Positions 34,127 through 45,105 are shown, numbered from the stretch's first letter. The stretch: 64,000 nucleotides of DNA from Nothopassalora personata (GCA_033816765.1 CM066287.1:1116001-1180000), one strand, 5' to 3'. Numbers and translations: made by a program. Notes: generated from the letters alone by a model not told the origin.

Positions 34127-34431
34127 CGTCTCACGCGCTAACCGCGCCGTGTTCTAGAGATCTAGTAGCCCTTTAGCTACTACTACTACATCGCGCTTTC
34201 GAGGGGATCGACGCGTAGGACTAAGAGAAGGAACGCGACTTAGATATTAAGGTAGTAAGCTCGGCGGAGGGCTCGATTAGATAGCTAGCGGAACACTACT
34301 ACTTCGTAAGGCCGGCGGTATAGCTAAACAATACCTAGAACTAGCTATATAGCTATAATAGCGACGACGAGGTGTATAAGGCCTATAATAGCTATATATC
34401 TACGAAAAAGATATTACTACTACTAATCTTA

Positions 34432-34483
34432 GTAAGAGCGCGTCGGACGGACCGATATCCGGACCTAGGTTAGGTAAATGGGC
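34432..34483 (-). repeat. Right terminal inverted repeat of the Tc1-type element, inner part
   Basis: Reverse complement of 23880-23939 apart from its last 8 nt, which now lie at 39376-39383 beyond the inserted DNA transposon. Confidence 0.9.
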
Positions 34484-34819
34484 GGTAGCCTAGGCTTACA
34501 AAACCGGTAAATACGCGTATTCGAAATCCTTACTCGCTATACTCGCTCTTCCTTAACAACTATTAACAATACTACTGCGACTCGCTAACTGCTACGACTC
34601 GCTATTGTCGCATAACAATACTACTACGACTCGCTATTGTCGCCTACAATCGTAGCAAGTCGCGGCGGTATTATCGCTTCCTCCTACTACGTAGGTAAGT
34701 TAGGCTCCTTAATAATAGTAGACAGTAAGTATTAAGGAGCTTACCTTACTTACTATTATTATATTATAGCGGCGGGTATATTAACTTCTACTACTATTAC
34801 TATTTCTTCGACTCTACAC

Positions 34820-35640
34820 TTATCGACATGTATAAATCTAACTATAGACAACTTACTTAGCGATATTAGCCTTAGAATAACGATAACGATAGCGATAGCG
34901 ACAGTACACCTAATCCGCGCTTACCCTTACAAACGCGGTTATTACTATAGCTTACGATAGCGTAAGTACGATTCCGACTCGTTAGGCGCACGTAGGTAGA
35001 CTAATGTTTAAACCTATAGTGTATACCGCCGCCCTCGTACCGCCGATACCGACGATTTCTACTACGTAAGCGAGTCGACATAGACATAATGGCTAGGAGA
35101 CTCGTAGAAGATAGACAAGGGTAGTATAAAGGTTACGAAGAATAATTTGCGTAAGTTCGACTAGGCTAACCGTATTATAGAGACTAAAGAGGGTATATGT
35201 CTTATAGTAGACTCGCTATACTATATATACTAACTCGTATTAATAGGTAAGCCGGCTTAGACGGACTACGATGCGTGTAAGAGAGCTAGTATACGCTATA
35301 TAGTCTTTACTACTAATACCGATAAGACTTACGCGTATTGTAAGCGTTACGCGAAGGCTCGCTATAACTCTCGTAAGTTAGTTAAGGAGCCTAGCGAGTC
35401 TAACGAGTCTAGCAATGGTTTATTTAAGGCTATCGAGGGTGTTTTAACTACTTCTAGCGAGGCTAGCGAGGTTAGTAAGGCTAGCGAGTCTAGTACTCGC
35501 CCTACTAATGATACATCGACTCGCTTAGCCGCGGCGGAGGATCGTATTTAGCAATTGGAGGGTACTATTAGCCGCTTAATTGAATTTATTAGCGGTCTAC
35601 TAGGTAGCGAGTCAGTCGCTAAATTTCGCTCTTAGTAATA
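34820..35640 (+). pseudogene. Cys-rich, coiled-coil gene relic of the integrase-type transposon
   Basis: The plus-strand frame can be followed from about 35050 (perhaps 34820) to the TAG-TAA near 35636. It contains a Cys or Cys-derived Tyr cluster (35270-35380), then a Ser/Glu-rich linker. Last comes a leucine-zipper-like helix (RLAAAEDRI then QLEGTISRLIEFI with one RIP stop between). The layout, a Cys cluster followed by a coil, resembles the antisense gene of the A family. Function is unknown; a DNA-binding accessory factor is possible. Confidence 0.5.
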
Positions 35641-35796
35641 ATATAATATTAAGTAGTCTACCTCCTATCTATGTACTACGAGTCTATACTTCCCTCTACT
35701 TTTTCGGTCTTAGCTACCTCGTAGATAGCTCGATAACAAGCCTATTTCTCGGTGCCTTCATACGCTAGTTATCGTTAGGTAGACTCTAAAGCAATG

Positions 35797-35832
35797 GCTA
35801 CGAGTCTAGCTACGAGTCTAGCTACGAGTCTA
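35797..35832. repeat. 12-bp tandem repeat, three copies
   Basis: Three exact copies of GCTACGAGTCTA within the integrase-type transposon. Each contains the element-wide CGAGTC motif. Confidence 0.85.
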
Positions 35833-35999
35833 GCTATGTAATTATCGAAGTACTAGTTGCTACTATAGACTCGCTTAAGGCACTAGTTACTACTATAGTC
35901 TCGCTTAAGGACTCCTTCTTAATCTCTCTAATTTAACTCGTAGCTAGACTCGTACGCTCTTCCTTTACCTTCTTAACCGATGCTTCGCTAGCTAACGTA

Positions 36000-37290
36000 C
36001 TTACTAGCTTATTACCTAAACCTTTCCCTATAAACACTAAATTCTACTATCGAGAGGGGGCTCTAAACCCCGTTAGCTACGGAGACGAAGACGAAGAGGA
36101 TTAAGGGCTACTAGCTATAAGATTAATATACTCTAGAGACTCGGCGATTAGAGTTATAGTATGTCGATACGGTAAGCCACGACTCGCTAGACGCTTCTCG
36201 CTCTAGCTTACTACACTCGCTAAACGAGAAGTAGCCTAACTCGCTATAGTAGCCTAGCGAGTAATGCCCTAATCCGCTAGACGTACTATAGCACTCGCTA
36301 CTATACTCGCTCGCTAGTCCTTAAGCTTACGCTCGCGTCGGCGGTCCACGTCCTTTATAAGTTCGCTAAGACTAGCTAAGGACTCGTTACTACTCGAGTC
36401 CTCTACTACTCCTCGTCTATATAGATTGTTTAAGGCTCCGCGACCTTAGTTAACCTAATACGTAACGTTAACTAGTACTTCTCGCCTATCCTTCGCGTTC
36501 TAGATACCCTTAGTGTACGGTATTAATATATCCTCGAGATCTCGCTCTCGTAGGCTTAATTTGCTTAGAAGAATAGGTGCATTATCTTTAGTAGCCTTTA
36601 CGAAGAGGAAGGGCGGTGTAGTATAAGGACGTGTAAGCTATAGGCCTAGCTTATCCGCGCCTTCTTAAAAGACGAGGTTATAAAGCTAGGTTATCGTATC
36701 TACTACTTTAGCTAAAGACGACTCGTAGCGAGTCCATCGTCCGGTAATTTACTACGCGCTAAGGAGCTTATGCGGCTAATACTCCTATGTCTTAAGGTCC
36801 CCCTTACGTTTAATAGTAAACGGTACCTTATATAGCTTAACGGATATTATTAGGCTAGGTCCCCTAGGCGGTTAAGATAGCTTTTCGGCTTTACCCTAGA
36901 CTAACGAGATAGGAACACTTATGCTACGAGCCTTAATAACACTAGTCCGTAGGCCCTAAGTAGCGCTCGATAACGGGTTAATTCTAGCATTACTAAGCTA
37001 GTAAACATAAGTCTACTTATTACGAGCGAGTACCTCATTAGCCCGACTATAGCTACTCGCTACGAGTAATGTATAAAGACCGTATCTAGTAGTGCCGTTC
37101 GGTTTCGAAGGGGTCTCGGTACTAGGAATCGGCGATAAGGGTAAAGGCGGACTCGTTACGGACTCGCTAGGCTCGATAAAGGCTAGGTTAGGTATACTAC
37201 ATTTACTACACCTTAGTAGATAGCCGTAGACCTCGCTATAAACTAGAAAAGTCTTTACTAACTTATGCATGTAAAGATCGTCCTAAGTTA
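36000..37290 (-). pseudogene. Unidentified gene relic of the integrase-type transposon
   Basis: The minus-strand frame is open at 37013-37270 (an 85-codon stretch with CSKCSIPNLAF and a Pro/Ser/Thr-rich linker) and continues leftward with RIP stops to about 36000. I recognise no motif. It lies downstream of the transposase relic on the same strand and may be its second ORF. Confidence 0.4.
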
Positions 37291-37599
37291 GAGCTAATAT
37301 AATGTTAGAAGTAGTAGGAAAAGACTCGTAGGAAAAAGGACGTAGGACGTAGACTCGTTACTATATAACCTATAATAGCTTACCGGCTTAAGCGAATAAG
37401 TCTATTGTTCGTTCCGTTAGCTCTAATCCGTTAAGGCGAGTAGGCGGTGTGTACTTAGCGAGTCCCCCTCTACCTCGGAGATATTACGTAGTCTCGTTTC
37501 GTAGATACTAATAGGCGTAGACATGCAATTTCTTAGGCCTAGGCTAGGGCCGGCCTCGCTACCGTCTAGTGTTAATAGATAGCTAGTAGTAGTAAGCTT

Positions 37600-39120
37600 C
37601 TTATTAACCTACTCTAGCGTTAGAGGCGGTAAGTATATAGTAAGGTCTATAAGGTATTAGCTATAGGATTTGTAGACTCGGTTAAGTAGAAGTAGTAGCG
37701 AGTCCGTACTTAAGCTATAGCGAGTCCGCACTTAAGCTATAGCGAGTCCGCACTTAAGCTATAGCGAGTCCGCACTTAAGCTATAGCGAGTCCGTACTTA
37801 AGCTATAGCGAGTCCGTACTTAAGCTATAGCGAGTCCTCCCTTAGCTAAGCTAGGACTCGTAGCTACAGTAGCGCTAGACTTGCTACTATAGACACCCCG
37901 GATTAACGTACCGTACTAATCGACTCGCTCCTTCTACTAGCGAAGCTCCTCGTCCTTAGGGTTAAGTAGATGCCTATATAGTCGTACTCCTTTTAACTCT
38001 AGGTAGTTATATAGGATATCCGGTATGCCGTTTATATACGATTCTAGGTTATAACGACGGATACGATAGCGGTTCTACTCGTTAACGAACGATAATACAA
38101 TACTTCGAAGGATTGGAATATAGATAGTAGCGAATGCTATCCTATCTACGGCTAATGCTTCCTTAAAGAGTCCTATTATAATATACTAATTAAAGAGGTC
38201 TCTCTAGCGATTAAATGTAGCCTTAGTACCCTCGCCCTACTAGTGTTCGATAGTTTAATTGCCCTTACTTAAGGTGTACTAGAAGGCCTTATCGAACGTA
38301 AGTAGATTACTAGCGAGTCGCTCTCGGACTCGTAGATAGGCATCGGCTAGTATAGGCGTCTTAACGCCCTAATTAGATCGTACGCGATTTAGCACCCTAC
38401 TACCGTAATGTATTACTCTAACGTATTAAGCAAATATAGAGAACTTCGTCTTCGCTATAGGCCCTATGTAGTACTAGATAACCCGCCGAGAGTAGACGTT
38501 AATACAAGCGTAGATCTATATCTTAAAGCGCTCGTATTTTAGAAAGGCATCGATTAACTAGACGTCGTTAGGACCTTCTACTTTTAGCCTCGTATGCCGC
38601 GGTGTTATAGGGTCTCGTATTATAGGATTACGAGAGATAAAAGGGATAGGGTTAATCGCACGAGCGAGTATCCTAATACGGTCGCTAATAAAGTTAGCGA
38701 GTCTAGTCTACGAGTCTATAGACACCGAGTCTATCCTACCGTCTAATAATACAATAACTCTTACGTAGCTCTCTTACTAGCTTACGATAGCCCTAGTCTT
38801 ACTAATAGCTACTACTTATAACTTCCTAAAGGACTCGCTATATCTTAGGCTCTATAGCTAGAGCTTATTCTTTACTAAGACTACGCTTTAATCTAATACC
38901 TCTTCGTAGCTCTTAATACTAGCGAAGGGTAAGGTCGAATCTATCGAGGCGGAGGATAGTATAAGACTCGCTATCGTCGAGGCTATATTTCTAGAGTAGT
39001 TCCTCGACTCGCTAGCGTAGCTCGGCCTAGCGAGCCTAATTATAAGTCTAATTATCCTCGCGAGTCCCTCGCTACTCTACGAGTCGCTAGCGGAGGGTCC
39101 GTTCGCTAATTCGAACACCG
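37600..39120 (-). pseudogene. Integrase-core (DDE) transposase relic
   Basis: The minus-strand frame reads LARAINPIPFISRNPI, then GPNDV-stop-LIDAFLKYERF with the first catalytic Asp, then IYACINVYSRRVI. An RVRSN(D)-stop-GVKTPILADAY block with the second acidic site follows. These blocks match the rve-type integrase core of a transposase family common in fungi and fish. The N-terminal part has helices consistent with DNA binding. RIP stops interrupt it every few tens of codons, and the second Asp codon has become Asn. Confidence 0.6.
37697..37828. repeat. 22-bp tandem repeat, six copies
   Basis: Six head-to-tail copies of AGCGAGTCCGYACTTAAGCT plus AT, with Y alternating C/T, followed by a partial seventh copy. 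They lie at the 3' end of the transposase relic. The C/T alternation is a RIP-type change. The repeats may be a tandem array of a transposase-binding motif. Confidence 0.9.
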
Positions 39121-39385
39121 TAGAGATTAAAGAGGTTGTCTCGAATAGCTACCTATGTGAATTTAGCGGCAGTCCATAGCTCGATATCGATGCGAAAGGG
39201 CTCTAGATCGATCGCTAGACGTAGCATTATATAAAGTAATGTAGCGAGTGTACTATTAGACAAATAGCGAGTCTAAAAGACAAATAGAGAGTCTATAATA
39301 ATAAGGATTAAGGATTGCGAATTTTGAATGCGGGTATTTACCGGTTTTATAAGCCTAGGCTACTATTAAATGGGCTAGCGTTCTA

Positions 39386-41417
39386 CTTAAGTAGCTAGTA
39401 GGGGAACACCCGCCCCTAGCGAAGTAGGAAGCATCCGCCGTGCGCTACTACAATAGACTACTACTACGAAGGACGATAAGTCTAATAACGATAACGAGCC
39501 TACTCTAAGGAAGAACGACGTTAAGGCTACTAAGCTAGACCTCTTCTATAGAGATAGAGCTAAGTTCGACGACTAGGTTAACTAGATAGATATGTACCTC
39601 ATGTTTAACCTAGTCGATGCCGATAAGAGAACTATCTTCGCTATTACGTACCTTCGTAGAAGTGCGTAGAACTAGATTAAACCTTACCTTAAGGAATACC
39701 TTAAAGGTATAGGACGATTAGACCCTACTAGAATGTTTAGGAGCTACACCCTCTTTAAAGATAAGATAAAATTAATCTTTAGAACCTCGAACGAAGTCTA
39801 ATAGGCTATACGAATCATTCAACACCTAAAACAGAAGACGTCTACTTTAGAGTATGCCGCTAAATTCGAAGAATACGGACAAATCACTAGATAGGACTAG
39901 ACGGCGTTAATAACTATATTCCGACGTAGACTTAAGGACTCCGTTAAGGACGAGTTAATAAGACACGGGGGACGGATTACTAACCTCGAAGAGCTAATAA
40001 AGGTGTCGATTAACATCGATGACTAGCTCTAGGAACGACACTAGGAAAAGAAATACGACTCTAAAGTAGGAGGTATAGTAGGATACGCTCCGGATCGTAG
40101 ACCCTTAGGAGGATACGTTACGAAGGGAGAATTCTCACGACAAAGCTAGCCCTACTATAGACCATAACTAATAGAACTGGACGTTACCTAACGAGGACGG
40201 AGGATCGATAAGAGTAGGGGCTACGGAAAGCCCTTTAAAGGAAAAGGAAAACTCACATACTATGCCTATAGTAAGGAAGGTTACATAGTACGAGATTACC
40301 GCGGTAAGAATATAGTGCGCCGCGAGCAATTTAATATAATACAACCCCGAACTAGTAAATCTAAGGGTAGCGTTAGATCTCGAGGAGATACCGACTATAC
40401 TCGGAGAGTAGGGGAGAGAGCTAGTAATAGAAGCACGACGCCTCTCCTAGACCCCTTAGAAGGACGAGGAGGATACTATAGGTAGCAAATAGTGGTTATT
40501 CTATTTAATGCGAAGAACTAACTACGACAGTTTAACATAATAATATGAAGAGTCGACTACGAGATCGAATCCGAGTCTCGAAATAGTTATAGAAGCCTTC
40601 ATTAGCGATTCTGTTACTAAGACTCGTGTTAAGTTTACTACGCCGCGAAGTTAGGCGTAGGGTATTAGCCTTAGTAACTACGAGGAACCCTAGAAGCGAC
40701 GTATAGGTAAAACGCTACGCTCCGAGAAGTAGACACCGACGAATCCTACTTCGACGAAGATAGAAGCGATAAAGAAAATTAGGACCTAGGATAGAACGGA
40801 TTATAGTTACTAGAACTATAGGAAGGAAGTTAAGAAACTACTAGGCTAAATACTATTAAGGAAGAATAGGATCCGGAAGAATTAAGCGAAGAAGATTCCT
40901 CCGAAGGAGAAGAGAGCGACACTAACAACGACAACGAACAACTTACCTTTACGGTAGATGTACCTAGAAACTATACGACATAATTATCTACCTATAAAGA
41001 AGGCACGAGGAATTCCTACCTAAGATAGGCGGATAAAGGAGGCTACACTCTATTAAGTTTAATAAAATACTCGATACCCTACGAGGCATAGCCTAGGAAT
41101 ACCCACTTATAGAAACAACCGAGAATCTAGTAACCGCCGTTATAAAACGACTACCGATAGGAAGCCAAATAACAGGAACCGGATATCTTATACCGTTAGG
41201 AACATTTATATCGAATGAATTACGTAACATAGTACAATACGTACGCGCACTCTACTTAGAAACGTAGAAGATCTAGGAACGCAATAGACTACAAGTATGG
41301 ATATAGGGTAACGGGCTATAGGTTCTAGCCGAACCCTCTAGGCACGAAGCATAGCGAACTAAATACTACTCGGGAAAAGGATTAGCTCCCTAGGAATAAG
41401 CGACCGGAGGGAGTTAT
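39386..41417 (+). pseudogene. gag: RIP-degraded gag of C
   Basis: Continues from 23879 after the Tc1-type element and is collinear with F gag and intact A gag. Zinc-knuckle Cys codons are changed near 40258-40300. The GGGAAAA heptamer before the gag end, near 41378, is intact. It differs from F by many independent RIP transitions. Confidence 0.85.
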
Positions 41418-42496
41418 GTAACACTTAGGCTTATGTATCGACATTAAGCACAGTTTTCTAGACATAAGCGATCGTTAACGGACATAAGACTAGTGTTATA
41501 ATCGACTTAGGAGTAGCGGGGAATTTTATCTCCAAGTCTTTTATAAGAAGAAACGGGTTAGCTACCCTAAAGAAGAAATAGGGTTACGAGTTAATCGCGG
41601 GAAACGGATTATCGTTACCTAGCGTAAAATGGGAGACGACACTATTACTACTAGCTATCTAACAGTACTACGAGAACATTACCTTAGATGTTACTAATAT
41701 AGCTAGTTATAATATAGTATTAGGTATACCTTAGTTAAGAAAGCATAATCTAGTAATCGACTAGAGAAGAGGAGTACTTACATTTAGGGAATACGACTGC
41801 GTTATCGACATTTAGCCTACGTATCGATAGCGGACGATAGTAGATAAGGTAAGGAAATAGCTTAATACATTCGAGCTTACGCCGAATAGAAGGATAGAAG
41901 AACCACCTTCGACCGGGATAGACACTAGCGTAGGGCCGCCGGGTTACGAAGTTACTAGAAGTAATAGAAGTAACGTACTATCGAAGAATACTAACATCTT
42001 AGAGTTAAGTATTCCTAAGGAGTATCGTAAGTGGTCGCGACTCTTTAAAGAGGAGAGAGGTAAAACCGCCTTACCTAAGTACCGCCTATAGGATTATAAG
42101 ATTAACATTTAGCTAGGGAAAGAGCCTCTATAGGGACCCCTATATTAAATGTCTAAGAAAGAGCTACAGACCCTACGAGAATAGCTAAAGGAGAAGCTAG
42201 CTAAAGGATAGATAAGAAGATCTACCTTAAGTGTAGGAACTCTATGTATGTTCGTTCTAAAAGCAAACGGGAAGTTACGACTCGTATAAGACTATAGGAA
42301 GTTAAACGAGATCACAATTAAGAACCGATACTCGCTACCTAATATCGAAGAAGCATAAGATAGATTAACCGGATTAGACTAGTACACGAAGATTAACCTA
42401 CGAGATGCCTTCTACGCTATACGGATAGTAGAAGGAGAAGAATGGAAAACCGCTTTTAGAATAAGATACGGACTCTACGAATTCTTAGTTATGCTA
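41418..42496 (+). pseudogene. pol: RIP-degraded pol of C, first part
   Basis: Protease region and the first half of RT, collinear with A pol to the RT segment before the YMDD box. B then inserted at the TGCTA site. Stops and loss of the protease Asp-Ser-Gly disable it. Confidence 0.85.
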
Positions 42497-42718
42497 TGTC
42501 ACGAGACAGCACTTTCACTCACTGCCCCGCGACAGCACTTTCACTCACTGCCCCGCGACACGTCATCGGTCGCAGCCCCGCGCGCTAGCGGCCGCTAGCG
42601 CCCGCTAGCTTACTTCGCGTTCCCTTATCTTCTCGCGCGTACCTTCGACCTCTTAGATAGCTCGCGTAACTACATATGTCTCTACCCGTACCTATAGTAG
42701 TCCCTCTCGCCCGTGACA
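42497..42718 (+). repeat. 5' LTR of B
   Basis: 222 bp, TGTCACGAG...CCCGTGACA. It has two tandem copies of a 26-bp unit starting GACAGCACTTTCACTC, whereas the 3' LTR has one. GCGTAACTA at 42664-42672 is the proposed transcript start. Confidence 0.95.
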
Positions 42719-42729
42719 GTTAGTTACGC
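42719..42729 (+). promoter_or_regulatory. Candidate self-priming primer-binding site of B
   Basis: Starting 2 nt after the LTR, TAGTTACGC (42721-42729) is the exact complement of GCGTAACTA (42664-42672) in the LTR. This is the same geometry as in A and D and suggests self-priming rather than a tRNA primer. Confidence 0.6.
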
Positions 42730-42821
42730 CTTTCTTCAAAGCAGAGAGCTGACCTCTGCGCGACACCGACACCGAGAACCGCCAGGACGCGCGACCAAAG
42801 TCCGCGACACGACCCGACTTC

Positions 42822-45077
42822 ATGGACAACGAACAGCAACAGCAACCGCCCTTCTCAAGGCAGCGCCGACAGCGCGAACGCGAGTCCTCCATTCCAGCAG
42901 AGCTGCTGAATACAGGCGCCGATGACCCAGAACTTCAAGCACACGTACGATCTATGCTAAGCCCAGGAGACCGTGACAACATGCATCCGGATCGCCTCAC
43001 GCGTATCCAGCAAGACCAGCAAGAGGGTAAGGGAAACATGTCGCCACCAGGCGGCATAGGCAAGTCTCCTCTCTCTCAAGTACAGACTCATCAATCCCAA
43101 ACCCAACCACTCGAAACGCAAGATACCATGCGAGCCGAGTCGCAGTCGCAACAGCCTGCCGAGTCTTCCACACGACCAAGCAGCCGGCGACAAGGTAAGC
43201 AGCCAGTTGAGGACACTAACTTGTCCGGCTACGAGGATGATGGGCAAGGCATCGACTTGACCTCTGCCCACGACCCAGATGCACCACCACGATTCGATGC
43301 GATCGACCGCGATAACGCCGAATTCACATACGATCCCGCCAACTATCGACTCGCCGACGCCACTGCGTTCCAGAGACAAGTCAACCTACGCCCGGTCACG
43401 ATCTACCTCAGCGTCAAGAGTACAGTGGACGGATACGCCAAGCTTAAGACGGCCTTCAACTCTAACCGCGAACTCACAAAGCGATATCGTGAGGAACGCA
43501 ACGCAGCATTACAAGAGCGGGATGAAGCAGAAGAGAGGCTCGAAGAGGCCAAGAATGCTATCGACATCATTACCCAGGATCGCGACGAGATCGTGCAGGA
43601 GCGAGACGAACGAGACGCCGATGCAAAAACCCACGAGGAGCGCGTGCGCCAACTCGAGGATGAGCTCAAGAACGAGGACAGGATTCCCGAGGACTACATG
43701 TTGAAGGCCACTCACAAGCGCATCACTGACGAGTTGTCCAACCGCATTACTACAGCAAATGGCAACCTCGACCAGGCAGAAGATGAGCTCGAGCAGTACA
43801 AGAACGAGGTCAACGAGCTGAAGAACGAGATTGTGCACCTCAAGACACAAGCTCGCCTGAACGAGTCGACCGAGCGACCCCGTACCTTCCACGAACAGCT
43901 TGAGCATCAACGCCGTCGAGACCAAGGTCACCAAGAACGCGACCCTGGCTTGGACGGATTCCCACAGGCTGGCGCTCGCCGTTCTCAGACACCAGCAGGT
44001 CAGGCTCGGCAAGATCGTGACAGACCTCGCACTGAACACGATCGACGCCGTGAGCGCCATGCTTCGGTCCTAACACACAAGACCGACAACACTACCACGT
44101 TCGCGCAAGAACCTGACAAGCGCTTCCCTCATCCCAAGGAGTTCGACAACACTGCTGAATCCCCATCCTATAGGGACTGGAAGGACAGCTGCAAGGACGC
44201 CATCAGCGCAAGATACACACCTCAGACCCCGTGTATTGACATCTTCAACTACATCAAGCGTCACACCTCCGGTACGCCCAAAGACATCTTCTTGCTTGCA
44301 ATCGAGAATGACTCTTGGGGCTCGCTAGAGGACATGTGGGACGAGCTGGACGAGAACTTCGGCGAGAACCCGCGTGACGTTGCACTCAAGGCAGGCCGCG
44401 AGCTTATACAGCTCCGCCAGAAGAAGAATCAAGAATTTGCCGAGTACATCATCGAATACCGCCGCCTATCGGCTAAAGCAGGTGAGAAGCTGGTTACATA
44501 CAAGCTATGGATCAGCTTGAACGAGTTCTGGATGCGCAAGATGGAGGATCACCAACTGCTCGAGAACTTCTCTGAGTTCTGCCGCATTGCCAAGGACAAG
44601 GAGGAAGCCTGGAACACACTCAAGAGCATGCACGGCAAGAACAACGAGAACAAGGACAAGGACAAGGACAACGCCAATGCCGGCCAGCAGAACAACCGTC
44701 GTCAGCAGGGCAACGGCGGCCAGCAACAGCAGCAAGGTGGTTCTGGCTCCGGCGGTCAGCGCACACCACTCACCAACAACACGCTCACTGTCACCACGCG
44801 AAGCCAGAACACAGGCCCTGCCGTCCGCATCATCCCTCGCAAGTACGGCAACCTGCCCAAGCTCGCCGACGAAGTCCGCGACCAGTGCCGCCGTGAAGGC
44901 CGATGTTTCCGCTGTCGAGAGCCTGACCACACCGGCCTCGACCCCGTGTGCATTCTTCACAACTCGCGTGGCAAGTGGCGCACTGGCGATGTCGATCGAG
45001 AGACCCCAATCGCCCTCAACGCCATGACCGATGCACCGGCCCTTCCCATTGAAGCAGCTCCTCAGGGAAATGCTTAG
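42822..45077 (+). CDS. gag: Gag protein of B
   Basis: 751 residues from the ATG at 42822. The N-terminal 180 residues are Gln/Ser-rich and low in complexity. A long Glu/Arg/Asp coiled coil runs from about 205 to 350, then an Arg/Gln-rich linker. A Retrotrans_gag-like domain lies at about 450-610, followed by an Asn/Gln/Gly-rich spacer. At the C-terminus is a zinc-knuckle variant, C695, C698, H703, C710, which is CX2CX4HX6C instead of the usual HX4C. The protein is long for a gypsy gag. The D relic shares the coil-then-gag layout. The stop TAG (45075-45077) follows the slippery heptamer by one codon. Confidence 0.93.
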   Translation: MDNEQQQQPPFSRQRRQRERESSIPAELLNTGADDPELQAHVRSMLSPGDRDNMHPDRLTRIQQDQQEGKGNMSPPGGIGKSPLSQVQTHQSQTQPLETQDTMRAESQSQQPAESSTRPSSRRQGKQPVEDTNLSGYEDDGQGIDLTSAHDPDAPPRFDAIDRDNAEFTYDPANYRLADATAFQRQVNLRPVTIYLSVKSTVDGYAKLKTAFNSNRELTKRYREERNAALQERDEAEERLEEAKNAIDIITQDRDEIVQERDERDADAKTHEERVRQLEDELKNEDRIPEDYMLKATHKRITDELSNRITTANGNLDQAEDELEQYKNEVNELKNEIVHLKTQARLNESTERPRTFHEQLEHQRRRDQGHQERDPGLDGFPQAGARRSQTPAGQARQDRDRPRTEHDRRRERHASVLTHKTDNTTTFAQEPDKRFPHPKEFDNTAESPSYRDWKDSCKDAISARYTPQTPCIDIFNYIKRHTSGTPKDIFLLAIENDSWGSLEDMWDELDENFGENPRDVALKAGRELIQLRQKKNQEFAEYIIEYRRLSAKAGEKLVTYKLWISLNEFWMRKMEDHQLLENFSEFCRIAKDKEEAWNTLKSMHGKNNENKDKDKDNANAGQQNNRRQQGNGGQQQQQGGSGSGGQRTPLTNNTLTVTTRSQNTGPAVRIIPRKYGNLPKLADEVRDQCRREGRCFRCREPDHTGLDPVCILHNSRGKWRTGDVDRETPIALNAMTDAPALPIEAAPQGNA

Positions 45078-45105
45078 CTCCTCAACACAGTCGCGTTGAC
45101 GGAGC
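45065..45105 (+). promoter_or_regulatory. -1 ribosomal frameshift signal of B
   Basis: The slippery heptamer G GGA AAT (45065-45071) is in register with gag codons and fits X XXY YYZ. After a 5-nt spacer GCTTA, GCTCCTCAAC (45077-45086) pairs with GTTGA-C-GGAGC (45095-45105), giving 10 pairs with one bulged C and an 8-nt loop. The -1 frame from the heptamer is open through to the protease ORF. Confidence 0.8.

Larger units (their letters stand above)
34484..39366. mobile_element. Integrase-type DNA transposon inserted in the Tc1 terminal repeat
   Basis: About 4.88 kb, flanked by AAATGGGC (34476-34483 and 39368-39375; 9 bp if the preceding T is counted). Terminal inverted repeats of about 45 bp share GTAGCCTAGGCTTA and AAAACCGGTAAATAC. 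It is RIP-degraded. It carries three gene relics: a plus-strand Cys/coiled-coil gene, a minus-strand gene of unknown function and a minus-strand integrase-core transposase. The motif GCGAGTC/GACTCGC is very dense throughout. The superfamily is uncertain: target duplication length fits hAT or MULE, but the catalytic core looks like an rve integrase. Confidence 0.75.
23880..39383 (+). mobile_element. Two-gene Tc1-type DNA transposon with nested insertions
   Basis: Flanked by TA duplications (23878-23879 and 39384-39385). Its terminal inverted repeats are about 60 bp and begin GAACGCTAGCCCATTTACC (left 23880-23939). The right repeat, 34432-34483, is completed by 39376-39383 because another transposon entered it. 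Without insertions it is about 3.67 kb, large for a one-gene Tc1 element. It carries a DDE transposase relic on the plus strand and an unrelated convergent gene relic on the minus strand. Both are RIP-degraded. Confidence 0.85.

Noticed and set aside
37697..37828. CRISPR-like array
   Set aside because: The repeats are contiguous with no spacers and the genome is fungal. This is a simple tandem repeat.
34484..39366. Calling the integrase-type transposon a hAT element
   Set aside because: The 8-bp duplication would fit, but the transposase relic reads as an rve-type integrase core and no hAT dimerisation motif was seen.
43403..44076. Long antisense ORFs over B gag (up to 183 codons)
   Set aside because: They mirror the coiled-coil codons of gag, and no relative keeps them. 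Unlike the 3' antisense gene of A they overlap a real coding region.
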